64,000 bases of DNA, taken from NCBI GenBank assembly GCA_964555355.1, contig CAZKRY010000003.1:62001-126000 (forward strand), read 5' to 3'. How positions within the stretch are numbered: the first letter of the stretch is position 1; each line of letters starts with the position of its first letter. Source of the stretch: CAIKBL01 sp964555355 (GTDB lineage Bacteria > Pseudomonadota > Gammaproteobacteria > Ga0077536). Shown here one piece after another: positions 26,724-35,740 of this stretch. The position numbers and the translations under genes were made by a program. The notes beneath the pieces are model-generated. The model was not told where the DNA came from and searched no databases. It saw only the letters and a program-made list of their open reading frames with translations.

Positions 26724-28391
26724 ATGATGGTGAATACGTTCCCACGTCTGGATGAGCGCGCACGCGGCTGGCTGCGTTTTATTTGGGACAAAGCCACCAC
26801 CAAGGATGACTGGAGCGTCAACGGCGAACCGCACCCCTGGTGGGATCGCTATAGCACGCCGCCGATGTGCAGCCTCGGCCGCTTCGATTTGCACGAAACG
26901 GGCTATGTGTTGCCCGTGATGTGCGATATCACCCCAGCCTGGCGCGAAGCGTATACGCGCATTGCCGATGAACTGGTGACACGCCATACCACTTTTCAAG
27001 CGGCGATCGATTGGCTGACGATGATCGGCCACGATCCGGAGCAGAAACGCTATCCACCGGAATGGTTGGCCGTGTTACCTGAACATTTGCGCGGTCGCTA
27101 CGACGCGCCGGGTTGGGTGGCAAACGGCGTCTCGCCCTGGGGCTTGCAACCGGACCCAATCGGCGCCGACGGCAATAATTTCTTCCGCGGTTTTTTTAAT
27201 CTCTTGCTGTGCTTTTATCGGTACGTCTCGGGAGACAGCAAGTGGGAGCGCCCGTTCAAGGTGGCCGGCTATCAGGAGCGTTTGTTCGAGTGGGATCACC
27301 ATCAATTGGTGAGCTTCATGCACGATCAGTGGGCCGAGCGCCCGCAGGGCGTGCACTGCGAGAACACCAAAATTTGGCCCTTTTGCGTGAGCGGCGCGGG
27401 CCTTGGACTGCAACTCTATGATGGCTTGCACGGGGCCAGTACCGATTGGGTTTACGAGCGCTGGTTTGAATACGCGCGCAAGCACTATCTGGGGCGTGAT
27501 CGCAAAGGCAATTTGGATTGGTTTGCGTTTTATTACGATCCGCTCGAACGTTCGCTGTGTACGTTGCGCGATGACGTCGGTGCTTACGCGGCGATTGCGA
27601 TCACGCTGTATGTTTTGCCGCGCAACCGCCTATTCGCCACCGAGCTTTATGAAATGGCCGTCAACAAGCTCGGTTGGAATGCGCCGCATAAACCACTGTT
27701 ACAGCTACATCCCGATCCGCGCTGGTTAACGCTTGGGGTCATCACCGCGCGTGAACTCGGCGATACCGTTACCGAAGCGCGTTTGCGCGCCACGGCCGAA
27801 GCCTCCTTTGAACCGAAATTTTTTGGGCCGGATGGTGATCATTTCGGTTGGTGGTTCAAATTTGGCGAACAGTGGCCAAGAGGACAGTTATCGAGTTTGA
27901 TGGTGTTAAGCGAGTTGGGGGAACCTGGCGCGTGGTCGCGGGTATTCACGCAGCCCAATCTCGAGAAATTTGCGGCGCCCACTGTCACCGGCGTGGACTA
28001 CCCAACGCTTGGGCTTGCCCAGTGTTGGAACGATTTGGATAGCGGCGTGTTGTGGGTTGAAAGCTATTGCGCGACCACTCCCCAAAAAGGGGCCGCCACG
28101 CGCTTCACCGTTAAAGGGTTGCCGAACCCAGCGGCCTGTCGCGTCACGATGGACGGCAGCGAATTCAGCCATTGGTCGGTCACCGGCGCTGATTCAATCG
28201 AAGTTCGGACGGATGTAGCGTCCCATCAGTTTCGAATTGTCACCGGCTTCACGCGTGAATCGCACGCGATCCCAAACTCTATTTCCAGACCCACGCCAGC
28301 GAATCAAAGCGTCGCGTTGGATACAGGCACGCTCGCAAGCGCAAGCATGCAGCTTGCCGCGAGCGGTGGTTGCAGCGCGGGATGCTGCTGA
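26724..28391 (+). CDS. Linalool dehydratase/isomerase-like protein
   Basis: A 555-residue protein related to linalool dehydratase/isomerase (LDI), an alpha-alpha barrel enzyme that interconverts linalool, geraniol and myrcene. The resemblance is clearest in NNFFRGFFNLLLCFYRYVSG and in the stretch from VHCENTKIWPFCVSG to LQLYDGLHG. Two cysteines nine residues apart (Cys212 and Cys221) match the pair in the LDI active site. LDI's His in the first block is replaced here by Phe, and the protein is longer than LDI by about 150 residues, with no obvious signal peptide. The C-terminus ends in GGCSAGCC. The start at 26724 was chosen; a GTG at 26661 would overlap the previous gene. Substrate unknown. 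Confidence 0.72.
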   Translation: MMVNTFPRLDERARGWLRFIWDKATTKDDWSVNGEPHPWWDRYSTPPMCSLGRFDLHETGYVLPVMCDITPAWREAYTRIADELVTRHTTFQAAIDWLTMIGHDPEQKRYPPEWLAVLPEHLRGRYDAPGWVANGVSPWGLQPDPIGADGNNFFRGFFNLLLCFYRYVSGDSKWERPFKVAGYQERLFEWDHHQLVSFMHDQWAERPQGVHCENTKIWPFCVSGAGLGLQLYDGLHGASTDWVYERWFEYARKHYLGRDRKGNLDWFAFYYDPLERSLCTLRDDVGAYAAIAITLYVLPRNRLFATELYEMAVNKLGWNAPHKPLLQLHPDPRWLTLGVITARELGDTVTEARLRATAEASFEPKFFGPDGDHFGWWFKFGEQWPRGQLSSLMVLSELGEPGAWSRVFTQPNLEKFAAPTVTGVDYPTLGLAQCWNDLDSGVLWVESYCATTPQKGAATRFTVKGLPNPAACRVTMDGSEFSHWSVTGADSIEVRTDVASHQFRIVTGFTRESHAIPNSISRPTPANQSVALDTGTLASASMQLAASGGCSAGCC

Positions 28392-28602
28392 CAGCGGTCA
28401 GAAAAAATCGGAAAAATTACCGAATTGAACTTTTCGAGAGCACAGTCGAACGGAAGTTATAGTAAAAATGTGTTGCCGATGATAATGCGACGCTAGAAGC
28501 GCTAATTAAGCGAAATCCACCAGGAGACGGTCCTAACTTGCGCGAGTAAGGATAAAAAACCATACCAACGTTAACCGGCGACTTCAGCGGAGAAAAGATG
28601 CT

Positions 28603-29589
28603 ATGGAGAAAACAACATCCATCGTGATTCGGTTTCAATTTTTCGTGGCCTGGATGGTGCTATTGGTGCCGGCTCAGCCCGTACACGCGGTTGCACTGAC
28701 TTCCACAATGTCGGCAAATGTTTCCGGGGGTATCGGCATTCGAGGTGGCTCCGATCCCAACCCGCTTCAAGTGACGCCTATCGTCGAAGTTCGAAACGAC
28801 TCCGCTAATCACAAAGAAGCGAGTGGTGAACTTGGCACCACACTCATTACAGCGACAAATTTGGGTGGAAACGTCGTCTCTTCAGCGGCCGCCGGTGGGA
28901 CTGCAGTCGCCGAGCCTGGCGCGGTTCACGTTTACGGGTTCACCAATTCGCAAGCGCTCCCTTTCATTTTCGCACCAAACGTGCCCGGGGTAGAAAACTT
29001 CGACGAAGTAAGTTCTCAGATAACCGCGTCCGCCAGCTTCTCAGACCAAATATTGATTGAATCAAGCACGTTAGCTCAGGGGACCCCGATTCAATTGGTG
29101 ATGAGATACGGCTCCCACATGATTTCCGATTATCCATTGGGGTTCCCGCCGTTTGCGGAGCATCCGATTACGGTCAATGTTTCTTTTATTGTGCCAGTGT
29201 ACGGGTTTCAAGGGTTCTCAACGGAGTCCGGTTTGTTCCCCTGGATCAGGACCGATTTAAGCAATGGGACAGCGAGCTACAAATTTGAGAGCATCGCGAT
29301 CGAAGTCAACACCTTCATCGGTGACGTTCTTGATGTAAGTGTCGGATTCACTGTTTCCGGCCTCGCTAAAATTAACGGGGGCAGCAACATCCAGAATTTT
29401 GGTGGCTTTGTCGATGCGAGAAATACTGCAGGGATCTGGATAGAAAGCCTCCCGAATGGTGTCGCGGCGACGAGTGGCAGCGGCCACAATTACACAGAGA
29501 ATCCGTTTATCGCCCCAGTGCCATTACCAGCACCCATGATTTTGCTGGGCTCGTCATTATTGGTGATGTTCGGTTGGCGACGCGCGTGA
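28603..29589 (+). CDS. PEP-CTERM-type surface protein
   Basis: A 328-residue exported protein. It has a Sec signal (hydrophobic segment ending in VHAVA near residue 32) and a C-terminal sorting signal: APVPLPAP, a hydrophobic helix and a terminal WRRA. This is the VPLPA variant of the PEP-CTERM motif recognised by exosortases, which cleave it and may attach the protein to the cell surface or exopolysaccharide. The mature part is Ser/Thr/Asn/Gly-rich, beta-type and has no cysteines; no known domain was recognised. A CGGAGAAAAG ribosome site is present. No exosortase gene is in the window. Confidence 0.85.
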   Translation: MEKTTSIVIRFQFFVAWMVLLVPAQPVHAVALTSTMSANVSGGIGIRGGSDPNPLQVTPIVEVRNDSANHKEASGELGTTLITATNLGGNVVSSAAAGGTAVAEPGAVHVYGFTNSQALPFIFAPNVPGVENFDEVSSQITASASFSDQILIESSTLAQGTPIQLVMRYGSHMISDYPLGFPPFAEHPITVNVSFIVPVYGFQGFSTESGLFPWIRTDLSNGTASYKFESIAIEVNTFIGDVLDVSVGFTVSGLAKINGGSNIQNFGGFVDARNTAGIWIESLPNGVAATSGSGHNYTENPFIAPVPLPAPMILLGSSLLVMFGWRRA

Positions 29590-29604
29590 GCCGCAATTGA
29601 TGCG

Positions 29605-30021
29605 TTAAGCAGTCGCGCACGCATCGGCGTCGAGCGCAAATCCCAATTCCGGCCCCTCCGTGCTTGGCGTGATCCGCACGCATACCGGTAATCCGATCGC
29701 AAGCGCATCCCCATACCATCGCCCGAGCGCGCGCGGTCCTTCATCAAGGTCGACTGTCACCAAGGTGTACGGCAACTCATCGGCAAAGCCCGGGTGATAA
29801 GCATAGTGGGCAATCGTCCAGCTATGGATGCGGCCGTGGCCACTCGCGGCAACCCAACGCACACTTTCTCGAAAACATTGCGTGCATAGCAGCCGCGGGT
29901 AATGGCGTACTGTTCCGCAGTGGGCACAAATTTGCAGTAAAAGTTCACCGCGCGCGAGTCCCTCCCAATACGGCGCGGAGAGCGCACTTTCTGGGGGCTG
30001 TGGCCGGGTCGATGTGTTCAT
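29605..30021 (-). CDS. Zn-ribbon/OB-fold protein (DUF35), thiolase partner
   Basis: A 138-residue protein with the rubredoxin-like zinc ribbon CAHCGTVRHYPRLLCTQCF (two CxxC pairs) and a C-terminal OB-fold (about residues 60-125). Family members bind non-decarboxylating thiolases and related acyl-CoA enzymes as obligate partners. It lies 4 bases downstream of the thiolase-like gene, which supports that pairing. The start at 30021 was chosen for the AGAGG site; the frame extends 12 codons further upstream. Confidence 0.88.
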   Translation of the reverse strand: MNTSTRPQPPESALSAPYWEGLARGELLLQICAHCGTVRHYPRLLCTQCFRESVRWVAASGHGRIHSWTIAHYAYHPGFADELPYTLVTVDLDEGPRALGRWYGDALAIGLPVCVRITPSTEGPELGFALDADACATA

Positions 30022-30025
30022 AACG

Positions 30026-31180
30026 TTAACCTCTACGCATGATGGCAATCGCGCCATCGCCTAAATCGCCGTAGCCGGTGACGAGGCCCAAGGTGGCATT
30101 GGCAACCTGCGCCCGCCCTGCTTCGCCACGCAATTGGCGCACCAGTTCCACCACATGATTGAGTCCCCACACATGCGCTTGCGATAGCAAACCGCCATGC
30201 GTGTTGGTGGGCAGTGCGCCGCCGAGGCGCAAGCGACCATCGGCCACGAATGGTCCGCCTTCGCCTTTCGCGCAAAAACCCATGTCTTCAAGCTGTCGGA
30301 TGACGGCGTACGTAAAACAGTCGTAAATCTCCGCGACCTGGATATCAGCTGGGGTTACGTCCGCCATGCGGAACGCGCGCGGCGCGGCCTTGCCTATACC
30401 TAGGCTCGTCATATCCTGCCGTTGCGTGATCGATGCCGGCGAATCTGGATGCCCGGTCGCGACTCCGCTAATTAGCACGCGCGGACGTGGCGCATCGCGC
30501 CCGACCTCTGCCGCACTCACGATGACGGCCGCGCCGCCATCGCTTTCCAGGCTGCAGTCGAGCAGACGGAACGGATCGGCAATCATGCGGGAGTTCCGGT
30601 GATCTTCCAGCGTGATGGGCTTTTTCATGATCGCGTTGTCGTTTAGCAGCGCGTGTTCGCGGCAGGCCACCGCCACGGCGCCGAAGTGCTCGACGCGCGT
30701 GCCATAGAGTTCCATGTGCCGGCGCGCCATCGGCGCGTAAATCTGTGCCGGCGCACTGTTGCCCAATGGGTGTTCGAACTCGGTGATGTAATGGAACTGC
30801 GGCATTTGATGAATGCGTGCGCCGGCTTTATTGGTGGCGGCACTGACATTGCGCCCGAAGGCGATCAACACGTGCCGACAGATCCCACTCGCGATCACAC
30901 TGGCCGCGGCTTGCAAGGCCATCACAGGACTCGCGCCACCGTGCGGAATAATCGCTGAAAAATGCAGATCTGCGATCCCGAAGTTATCGATAAAGTCCTC
31001 AGCGATGCCACTGACGATGCCAATGGGGATCACCCCATCGATATCGCGCGGGCTTAATCCGGCGTCCGCGACCGCCGCGAGCGAAGCTTCGATCTGTAGC
31101 TCAAATGCGCTCCGTGGTGAGCCGCGCATATAAATGGTTTCGCCCACACCGGAGACGCAGGCCCGATCTTTCACGCTCAT
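30026..31180 (-). CDS. Thiolase-family protein (SCP2-thiolase-like)
   Basis: A 384-residue protein of the lipid-transfer/SCP2-thiolase branch. Blocks include CVSGVGETIYMRG at the N-terminus, HGGASPVMALQAAASVIASG (near the usual nucleophile region, with no obvious active-site Cys) and LPTNTHGGLLSQAHVWGLNH near the C-terminus. Lack of a classical nucleophilic Cys is known for this branch, which can cleave aldol-type side chains together with a DUF35 partner. It overlaps the acyl-CoA dehydrogenase stop by ATGA and is followed by the OB-fold gene, which favours an acyl-CoA aldolase/thiolase complex. Confidence 0.87.
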   Translation of the reverse strand: MSVKDRACVSGVGETIYMRGSPRSAFELQIEASLAAVADAGLSPRDIDGVIPIGIVSGIAEDFIDNFGIADLHFSAIIPHGGASPVMALQAAASVIASGICRHVLIAFGRNVSAATNKAGARIHQMPQFHYITEFEHPLGNSAPAQIYAPMARRHMELYGTRVEHFGAVAVACREHALLNDNAIMKKPITLEDHRNSRMIADPFRLLDCSLESDGGAAVIVSAAEVGRDAPRPRVLISGVATGHPDSPASITQRQDMTSLGIGKAAPRAFRMADVTPADIQVAEIYDCFTYAVIRQLEDMGFCAKGEGGPFVADGRLRLGGALPTNTHGGLLSQAHVWGLNHVVELVRQLRGEAGRAQVANATLGLVTGYGDLGDGAIAIMRRG

Positions 31181-32346
31181 GAGCTCGCCTTCCGACTGTT
31201 CGGCCGTGGCAACAATGCATTGCCGATGATTTGTTTCATGGTTTCGATAGAGCCGCCACCGATCCGCGTCATGCGTGCGTCGACGAACGCACGCGCGATG
31301 GGAAATTCCGTCATATATCCCCAACCTCCAAAAAGCTGGAGACAGCGATCTATCACGCGCCCTTGTAATTCAGTCGTAACGAGTTTGGCGGCGGCGGCAT
31401 CCACCGCATCGAGCGAGCCTGCCATATGCAGTTCCACGCAACGATCGACGAACACGCGTTGTGCGAGGGTTTCCGCATGCATCGCCGCGAGTTCAAAGCG
31501 CGTGTTCTGAAAATCCGCGAGCGTTTGCCCGAACATATCGCGCTGTGCGACGTACTCCAACGTCCAGCGGAGCGCAGCCTCCGCTGCGGACACGGCGCGG
31601 ATGGCTTGGATCAAACGCTCCTGCGCGAGCTGCGTCATCAACATCGCAAATCCGCCACCGGCATTGCCCAATAAATTGCTCGCCGGCACGCGTAGATCGC
31701 TGAAAAAAAGTTCGGCGGTGTCTTGTGCTTTACAACCAATTTTGTCCAAGCGGCGGCCGCGGCCGAAGCCGGGCCGATCGGTTTCCACCAAGAGCAAACT
31801 GATGCCCTTGGCACGAGCTTGCGGATCGGTTTTACACGCGAGCAGCAGGAGATCGCAGCTATGCCCATTGGTGATGAACACTTTCTGGCCATTGATCACG
31901 AAGTCATCGCCATCGCGCACGGCATGCGTGCGCATGCTCTGCAGATCGCTGCCACCGGAAGGTTCGCTCATGCCGAGCGCGGCGACCACCTCTCCACGCG
32001 CCATGCGCGGCAACCAATGCTGCTTTTGTGCTTCAGTGCCGAAGTCCACGAGATACGGCGCGATGATGTCCGATTGCAAATAGAAGGTAGGTCCGGTGGC
32101 ACCGGCGGCGGCGAACTCCTCGACTAAAATCGTGCTGTGCAGAAAATCACCGCCCATGCCGCCGTAAGCTTCCGGCACGTTGCAGCACAAAAGCCCCAGT
32201 TCACCGGCGCGGTGCCACAGATCGCGCGGCACCTGGCCGGCCGCCTCCCACGCTGCGTGGTGCGGCATGACGTGTTCGGCGATAAAGCGCCGGACGGTGG
32301 CACGGAACAGATCGTGCTCGGCGGTAAATATCGTGCGCGGAATCAT
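31177..32346 (-). CDS. Acyl-CoA dehydrogenase
   Basis: A 389-residue FAD-dependent acyl-CoA dehydrogenase that introduces the alpha,beta double bond. Signatures: ALGMSEPSGGSDLQSMRTHA in the middle domain and LQLFGGWGYMTEFPIARAF in the C-terminal helical domain. The region MTRIGGGSIETMKQIIG close to the end fits the cofactor-binding tail. It is translationally coupled to the thiolase gene and 4 bases after the crotonase gene. The start at 32346 was chosen for AAAGGACG upstream. Confidence 0.92.
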   Translation of the reverse strand: MIPRTIFTAEHDLFRATVRRFIAEHVMPHHAAWEAAGQVPRDLWHRAGELGLLCCNVPEAYGGMGGDFLHSTILVEEFAAAGATGPTFYLQSDIIAPYLVDFGTEAQKQHWLPRMARGEVVAALGMSEPSGGSDLQSMRTHAVRDGDDFVINGQKVFITNGHSCDLLLLACKTDPQARAKGISLLLVETDRPGFGRGRRLDKIGCKAQDTAELFFSDLRVPASNLLGNAGGGFAMLMTQLAQERLIQAIRAVSAAEAALRWTLEYVAQRDMFGQTLADFQNTRFELAAMHAETLAQRVFVDRCVELHMAGSLDAVDAAAAKLVTTELQGRVIDRCLQLFGGWGYMTEFPIARAFVDARMTRIGGGSIETMKQIIGNALLPRPNSRKASS

Positions 32347-32350
32347 GCGT

Positions 32351-33112
32351 TCATCGTCCTTTCCATTGCGGTGCGCGCTTTTCCGCGAACGCCGCCGCCC
32401 CTTCGCGCGCATCCTCGGAGGCGATCACCGGCCCCGTAATGAATTGTTGGCGCGCGAACATTTCATCCAGCGGCCAATCTTGTTGTTCGACGATGACCCG
32501 TTTGCTCGCCGCCACAGAAAGCGGCGCATTGGCAATGATGCGCGCGGCGAGACGGCGCGCTTCGGCCAGCGCTTCGCCAGGCTCGGTCACTTTATTGATG
32601 AGACCAAGCGCCGCGGCGCGCTCGGCATCGAGCATATCGCCGGTCAACGCGAGCTCCATCGCAATTCGGCGCGGGATCAAGCGGGGCAAACGCAGCAGAC
32701 CTCCCGCGCCAGCCGCGAGCCCACGCTTCACTTCCGGAATACCGAACTTGGCATCTCGCGCGGCGACCGCGAGATCACAGGCCAGCATCGCTTCACAGCC
32801 ACCGGCGAGCGCGTAACCTTCTACCGCGGCAATCAGCGGCTTTTTCGGCGGCGTCATCGCAATGCCCATGAGACCTCGGCCGTCCACGCGGATTTGTTCG
32901 CCACGCAGAAACGCCTTGAGATCCATGCCCGCACAAAAGGTGCCGCCCGCGCCGGTCAAAATACCAACCCGTAAATCATCTCGCGCATCGAGCATATCCA
33001 CCGCCGCGCATACACCCAACGATACCGCGCGATTGACGGCGTTCTTCGCCTCCGGCCGGTTGATGGTAATGATGACCAGACCGCCTTCAATCTCGACCAG
33101 AACTTCTTCCAT
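32351..33112 (-). CDS. Enoyl-CoA hydratase
   Basis: A 253-residue crotonase, first gene of a four-gene leftward operon (hydratase, dehydrogenase, thiolase, OB-fold). Oxyanion-hole segments GTFCAGMDLKAF and AVEGYALAGGCEAMLACDLA are present, along with KAKNA-like NRPEAKNAV. A glutamate in the FGIPEVKRG block is the likely catalytic residue. AAAGG precedes the start. The operon as a whole could carry one round of beta-oxidation of a side chain. Confidence 0.93.
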   Translation of the reverse strand: MEEVLVEIEGGLVIITINRPEAKNAVNRAVSLGVCAAVDMLDARDDLRVGILTGAGGTFCAGMDLKAFLRGEQIRVDGRGLMGIAMTPPKKPLIAAVEGYALAGGCEAMLACDLAVAARDAKFGIPEVKRGLAAGAGGLLRLPRLIPRRIAMELALTGDMLDAERAAALGLINKVTEPGEALAEARRLAARIIANAPLSVAASKRVIVEQQDWPLDEMFARQQFITGPVIASEDAREGAAAFAEKRAPQWKGR

Positions 33113-33261
33113 CTGTGCCTTTCTGATTTAGCCCTCTTATCGCATGTCGACTGCGTTTAAAGGGTAGGTTCTCTCAAGTGGGCAATATTCAAAACTTAGC
33201 GTTGGTTGTCTACTTGATCTGCTAAAAGTGCAGGCGAATTGCGAGATGGGGCTGTAAAACG

Positions 33262-33690
33262 TTAAGTGTCAGCCTGAGACGAGCGGCGCTCGCATATTGC
33301 GAGATATGCGAGACAACAAAGTACTAGCAAATTCTTGCTGATAGGGCCGAACGGATGGTGCCAAAATTCGGGTAAGCCAATTGAAAGTGCAAGCGTATAG
33401 AACGCAACGACCAAGAATTGAAACCACCAAAGCGCACGAGATGCGACTGACAATGATGCGACGCCTAAAGCCACATCAAGTGCGCATGCGCCGATAAACC
33501 AAAACTTGGTGTGCCACACGAAGCCTAGATTCTGCAACCACGCCAAAGACTCAGCGTGCGGATAGAGAAACCACGACGCAATCGCCGTCCACATCCAAAG
33601 AAACGCAATACTGATCCGCGAACACCAGTACAAGAAAAGCATTTGCGCGCGCAGCGGTTCCGGCGCGACGGTGTCCAATCTTCGTTGCAT
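33262..33690 (-). CDS. DoxX-like membrane protein
   Basis: A 142-residue protein with four predicted transmembrane segments, resembling DoxX-like membrane proteins. It sits 25 bases downstream of a DUF2269 membrane protein gene that itself overlaps a saccharopine-dehydrogenase-like gene; the three form one leftward unit. This trio arrangement is familiar from other proteobacteria but its function is not known to me. Confidence 0.68.
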   Translation of the reverse strand: MQRRLDTVAPEPLRAQMLFLYWCSRISIAFLWMWTAIASWFLYPHAESLAWLQNLGFVWHTKFWFIGACALDVALGVASLSVASRALWWFQFLVVAFYTLALSIGLPEFWHHPFGPISKNLLVLCCLAYLAICERRSSQADT

Positions 33691-33715
33691 TGAGAGACTC
33701 TGATCGCGCTGAAAT

Positions 33716-34186
33716 TTATCCCGCGGGCCTAAAGACCATTAGTCCAAACACGACAACCAAGGCACTGAAGGCAGGTACCCCAAGCCAAAACCAAATCTTT
33801 GCGAATGCCCAATAACGCGCCGGCAGTGGCGTGTTGTCGCGTTCCGCGTCGCGCGCCATGTCGCGCATTTTTAGCTGCAACCACACGACCGGTAACCAAC
33901 ACCCGCCGGCAAGAATGAAAAGACCCAGCGCGTAGAACACCCAACCGCTAAGCAGCGGGTAACCTACCAGATGCGCGAGGGCGAGTCCGCTCACAAATTG
34001 AATAACTCCCGCCGGCGTGGTGAACAACCAATCCGCGCGAACCGTGCGATCGGCCACCACGCGGATGGCATGAATGTCGCCGCTGCGATCCGTGCTCCAG
34101 CGGAAAAATGCGATACCGATCCCGGTGCCAAACAAAACAGTGGCACTTAGGATGTGCACCCACTTGAGCCACAAATAAAGCGTCAT
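33716..34186 (-). CDS. DUF2269 integral membrane protein
   Basis: A 156-residue protein with four transmembrane segments, opening LWLKWVHILSATVLFGTG, where the His in a helix is typical of DUF2269 (a cytochrome-b561-like or copper-resistance-D-like fold is possible). It overlaps the upstream saccharopine-dehydrogenase-like gene by four bases. Role unknown; the membrane His might bind a cofactor, which is speculation. Confidence 0.8.
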   Translation of the reverse strand: MTLYLWLKWVHILSATVLFGTGIGIAFFRWSTDRSGDIHAIRVVADRTVRADWLFTTPAGVIQFVSGLALAHLVGYPLLSGWVFYALGLFILAGGCWLPVVWLQLKMRDMARDAERDNTPLPARYWAFAKIWFWLGVPAFSALVVVFGLMVFRPAG

Positions 34187-35289
34187 GGCGGTAATTCCTG
34201 GACGCTAAATCCTTCGAGGGCCGCAAGGTACTCTTCGACATTCAATAACCCCATGCAGGGCATTGCTCCATGGGGAAGTGACGGGCCGTGGGCTAACTTG
34301 CGCGCGAGCGCAATGGCCGCGCCGCACGGAATATGCGGGCCGTGATTGTGCGTGGCGATCAAATGCCACACGAGCTCAAGCGGTCGACCGTCATGATCCA
34401 CACCCTGCATGGAGACGAACATCGCGCCTTTGTCGCTAATGAGCGGCTCAATCCAACGGCTGATGGTATTGAGTGGTCTCACCATCGGCACCAAACTCGT
34501 TAAACAATTGAGCCGAACTAGTAGCGCACCACCCCAAACAACTAGATGTCCTAGCGCGCTCGCAAAGCCAGCGTGAAATTTAACCGTCTTAACGCCGGGG
34601 TAACGCTGCGGGAACAGCACAAGGTCCGGTACATCACAACTCCCGAGTAAACGCGTGTGCACGGGGGCCGGATAACGATATCGATGAAGATCGAGCCACC
34701 CATGGGTCACTTGCCATTGCCCGTTCTCCCATCGTTTGAATGGTTTGCCGCAGTAGCTGAAAACGCCGCGCATTGTCGCAAGGCCAGGCGCGCGAGCGCC
34801 TGAGGCAATGGCGTGTTGGATCGAATCCAAGCGGCTAAATCGCTCTCTATATCGATCGACTACCGCTGACGACAGCGCGGGTAGCGAGCTTGCGCCGCTA
34901 GTGACGAGCACGCCTTTCTCTTTTGCTATTTCGTTGAGTTGGGAAATATTGGCGACGAATTCGCGGCCATCCGCTAAATCAATGTAGTTCGCGCCAGCAG
35001 AGATCGCCGCGCGTGCGACGGCGTAGTCCTGGCCTTGAAAAGGTCCGGCGGTGTGGATGACCGTTTGCACAGCGCGTGCGCGCAGTGCGGCTGCAAGGTC
35101 AGGTGCCTGCGCGTCGAGCACAAATCCCTGGTGGGCGGCCAATCCGTTGGCACGAGCGGTCGCTTCTGCCTTGGCACGATTGCGGCCGCCGATCAAAAGC
35201 GAAATCGCCGGATCAGCGGCGAGCGCTTGCGCGATCCGCGCGCCGAAAAAACCGTAGCCGCCAAGGACTAGGACGGTATGCTTTGGCAA
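34183..35289 (-). CDS. Saccharopine dehydrogenase-like NAD(P)-binding protein
   Basis: A 368-residue protein with an N-terminal Rossmann domain (VLVLGGYGFFGARIAQALA) and the SDH-like block VIHTAGPFQGQDYAVARAAI followed by YIDLADGREF. This family in bacteria includes many uncharacterised oxidoreductases, not only lysine-pathway enzymes; the usual lysine context is absent here. It begins a coupled set with the DUF2269 and DoxX-like genes. The substrate is probably hydrophobic, judging by the membrane partners, which is inference. Confidence 0.85.
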   Translation of the reverse strand: MPKHTVLVLGGYGFFGARIAQALAADPAISLLIGGRNRAKAEATARANGLAAHQGFVLDAQAPDLAAALRARAVQTVIHTAGPFQGQDYAVARAAISAGANYIDLADGREFVANISQLNEIAKEKGVLVTSGASSLPALSSAVVDRYRERFSRLDSIQHAIASGARAPGLATMRGVFSYCGKPFKRWENGQWQVTHGWLDLHRYRYPAPVHTRLLGSCDVPDLVLFPQRYPGVKTVKFHAGFASALGHLVVWGGALLVRLNCLTSLVPMVRPLNTISRWIEPLISDKGAMFVSMQGVDHDGRPLELVWHLIATHNHGPHIPCGAAIALARKLAHGPSLPHGAMPCMGLLNVEEYLAALEGFSVQELPP

Positions 35290-35323
35290 TTCTCACCTTT
35301 CTAGGAATCGACTACTGTTTGCG

Positions 35324-35740
35324 TTAACGCGCCAACGCCACCGCAGGCACGCGGTCTAATTTGCGTGCGCGACGCACAAACTTACGGTCATCAAAACTCA
35401 CGAATTGCTCACACCCTGAGGCGCACGCCCAGTGCAGCGCGTCCGCGAAATCGAGTCCCCGCCGATGAAGATCCATTGCGTCTTTGACAGCTTCCCAACG
35501 CTCAACAGTAACATTCGGCATCCCGAGGAGGTGTTCAAGTGTTTGGCAAAACGTTTCCGTTGATACCTCATAGAAGCCACGCATCACCCATTCGAATTCG
35601 AGAACAACGGTGAGTGGTACAAACACCGCCGAAGATTCGACCAATATGCGGCGCGCTATCGGGCGTTGGCGAGAAGCTTCGATATCCTCCGGATCGTCAA
35701 CGTAGAATCGCGCGAGGATATTGGTGTCTACACCAATCAC
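35324..35740 (-). CDS. vapC: PIN-domain toxin, VapC
   Basis: A 138-residue PIN-domain ribonuclease. The acidic residues of the active site are visible: Asp5 in MIGVDTNIL, Glu49 in VVLEFEWV, Asp in LDFADALHWA and Asp in FVSFDDRKF. It overlaps the antitoxin gene by four bases in the standard antitoxin-toxin order. The start codon follows the antitoxin with no spacer, as expected for coupled translation. Free VapC would cleave a tRNA or rRNA target; which one cannot be predicted. Confidence 0.92.
   Translation of the reverse strand: MIGVDTNILARFYVDDPEDIEASRQRPIARRILVESSAVFVPLTVVLEFEWVMRGFYEVSTETFCQTLEHLLGMPNVTVERWEAVKDAMDLHRRGLDFADALHWACASGCEQFVSFDDRKFVRRARKLDRVPAVALAR

Noticed and set aside
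34183..35289. Calling the saccharopine-dehydrogenase-like gene a lysine enzyme
   Set aside because: Neighbours are membrane proteins; most bacterial members of this fold are not lysine enzymes.
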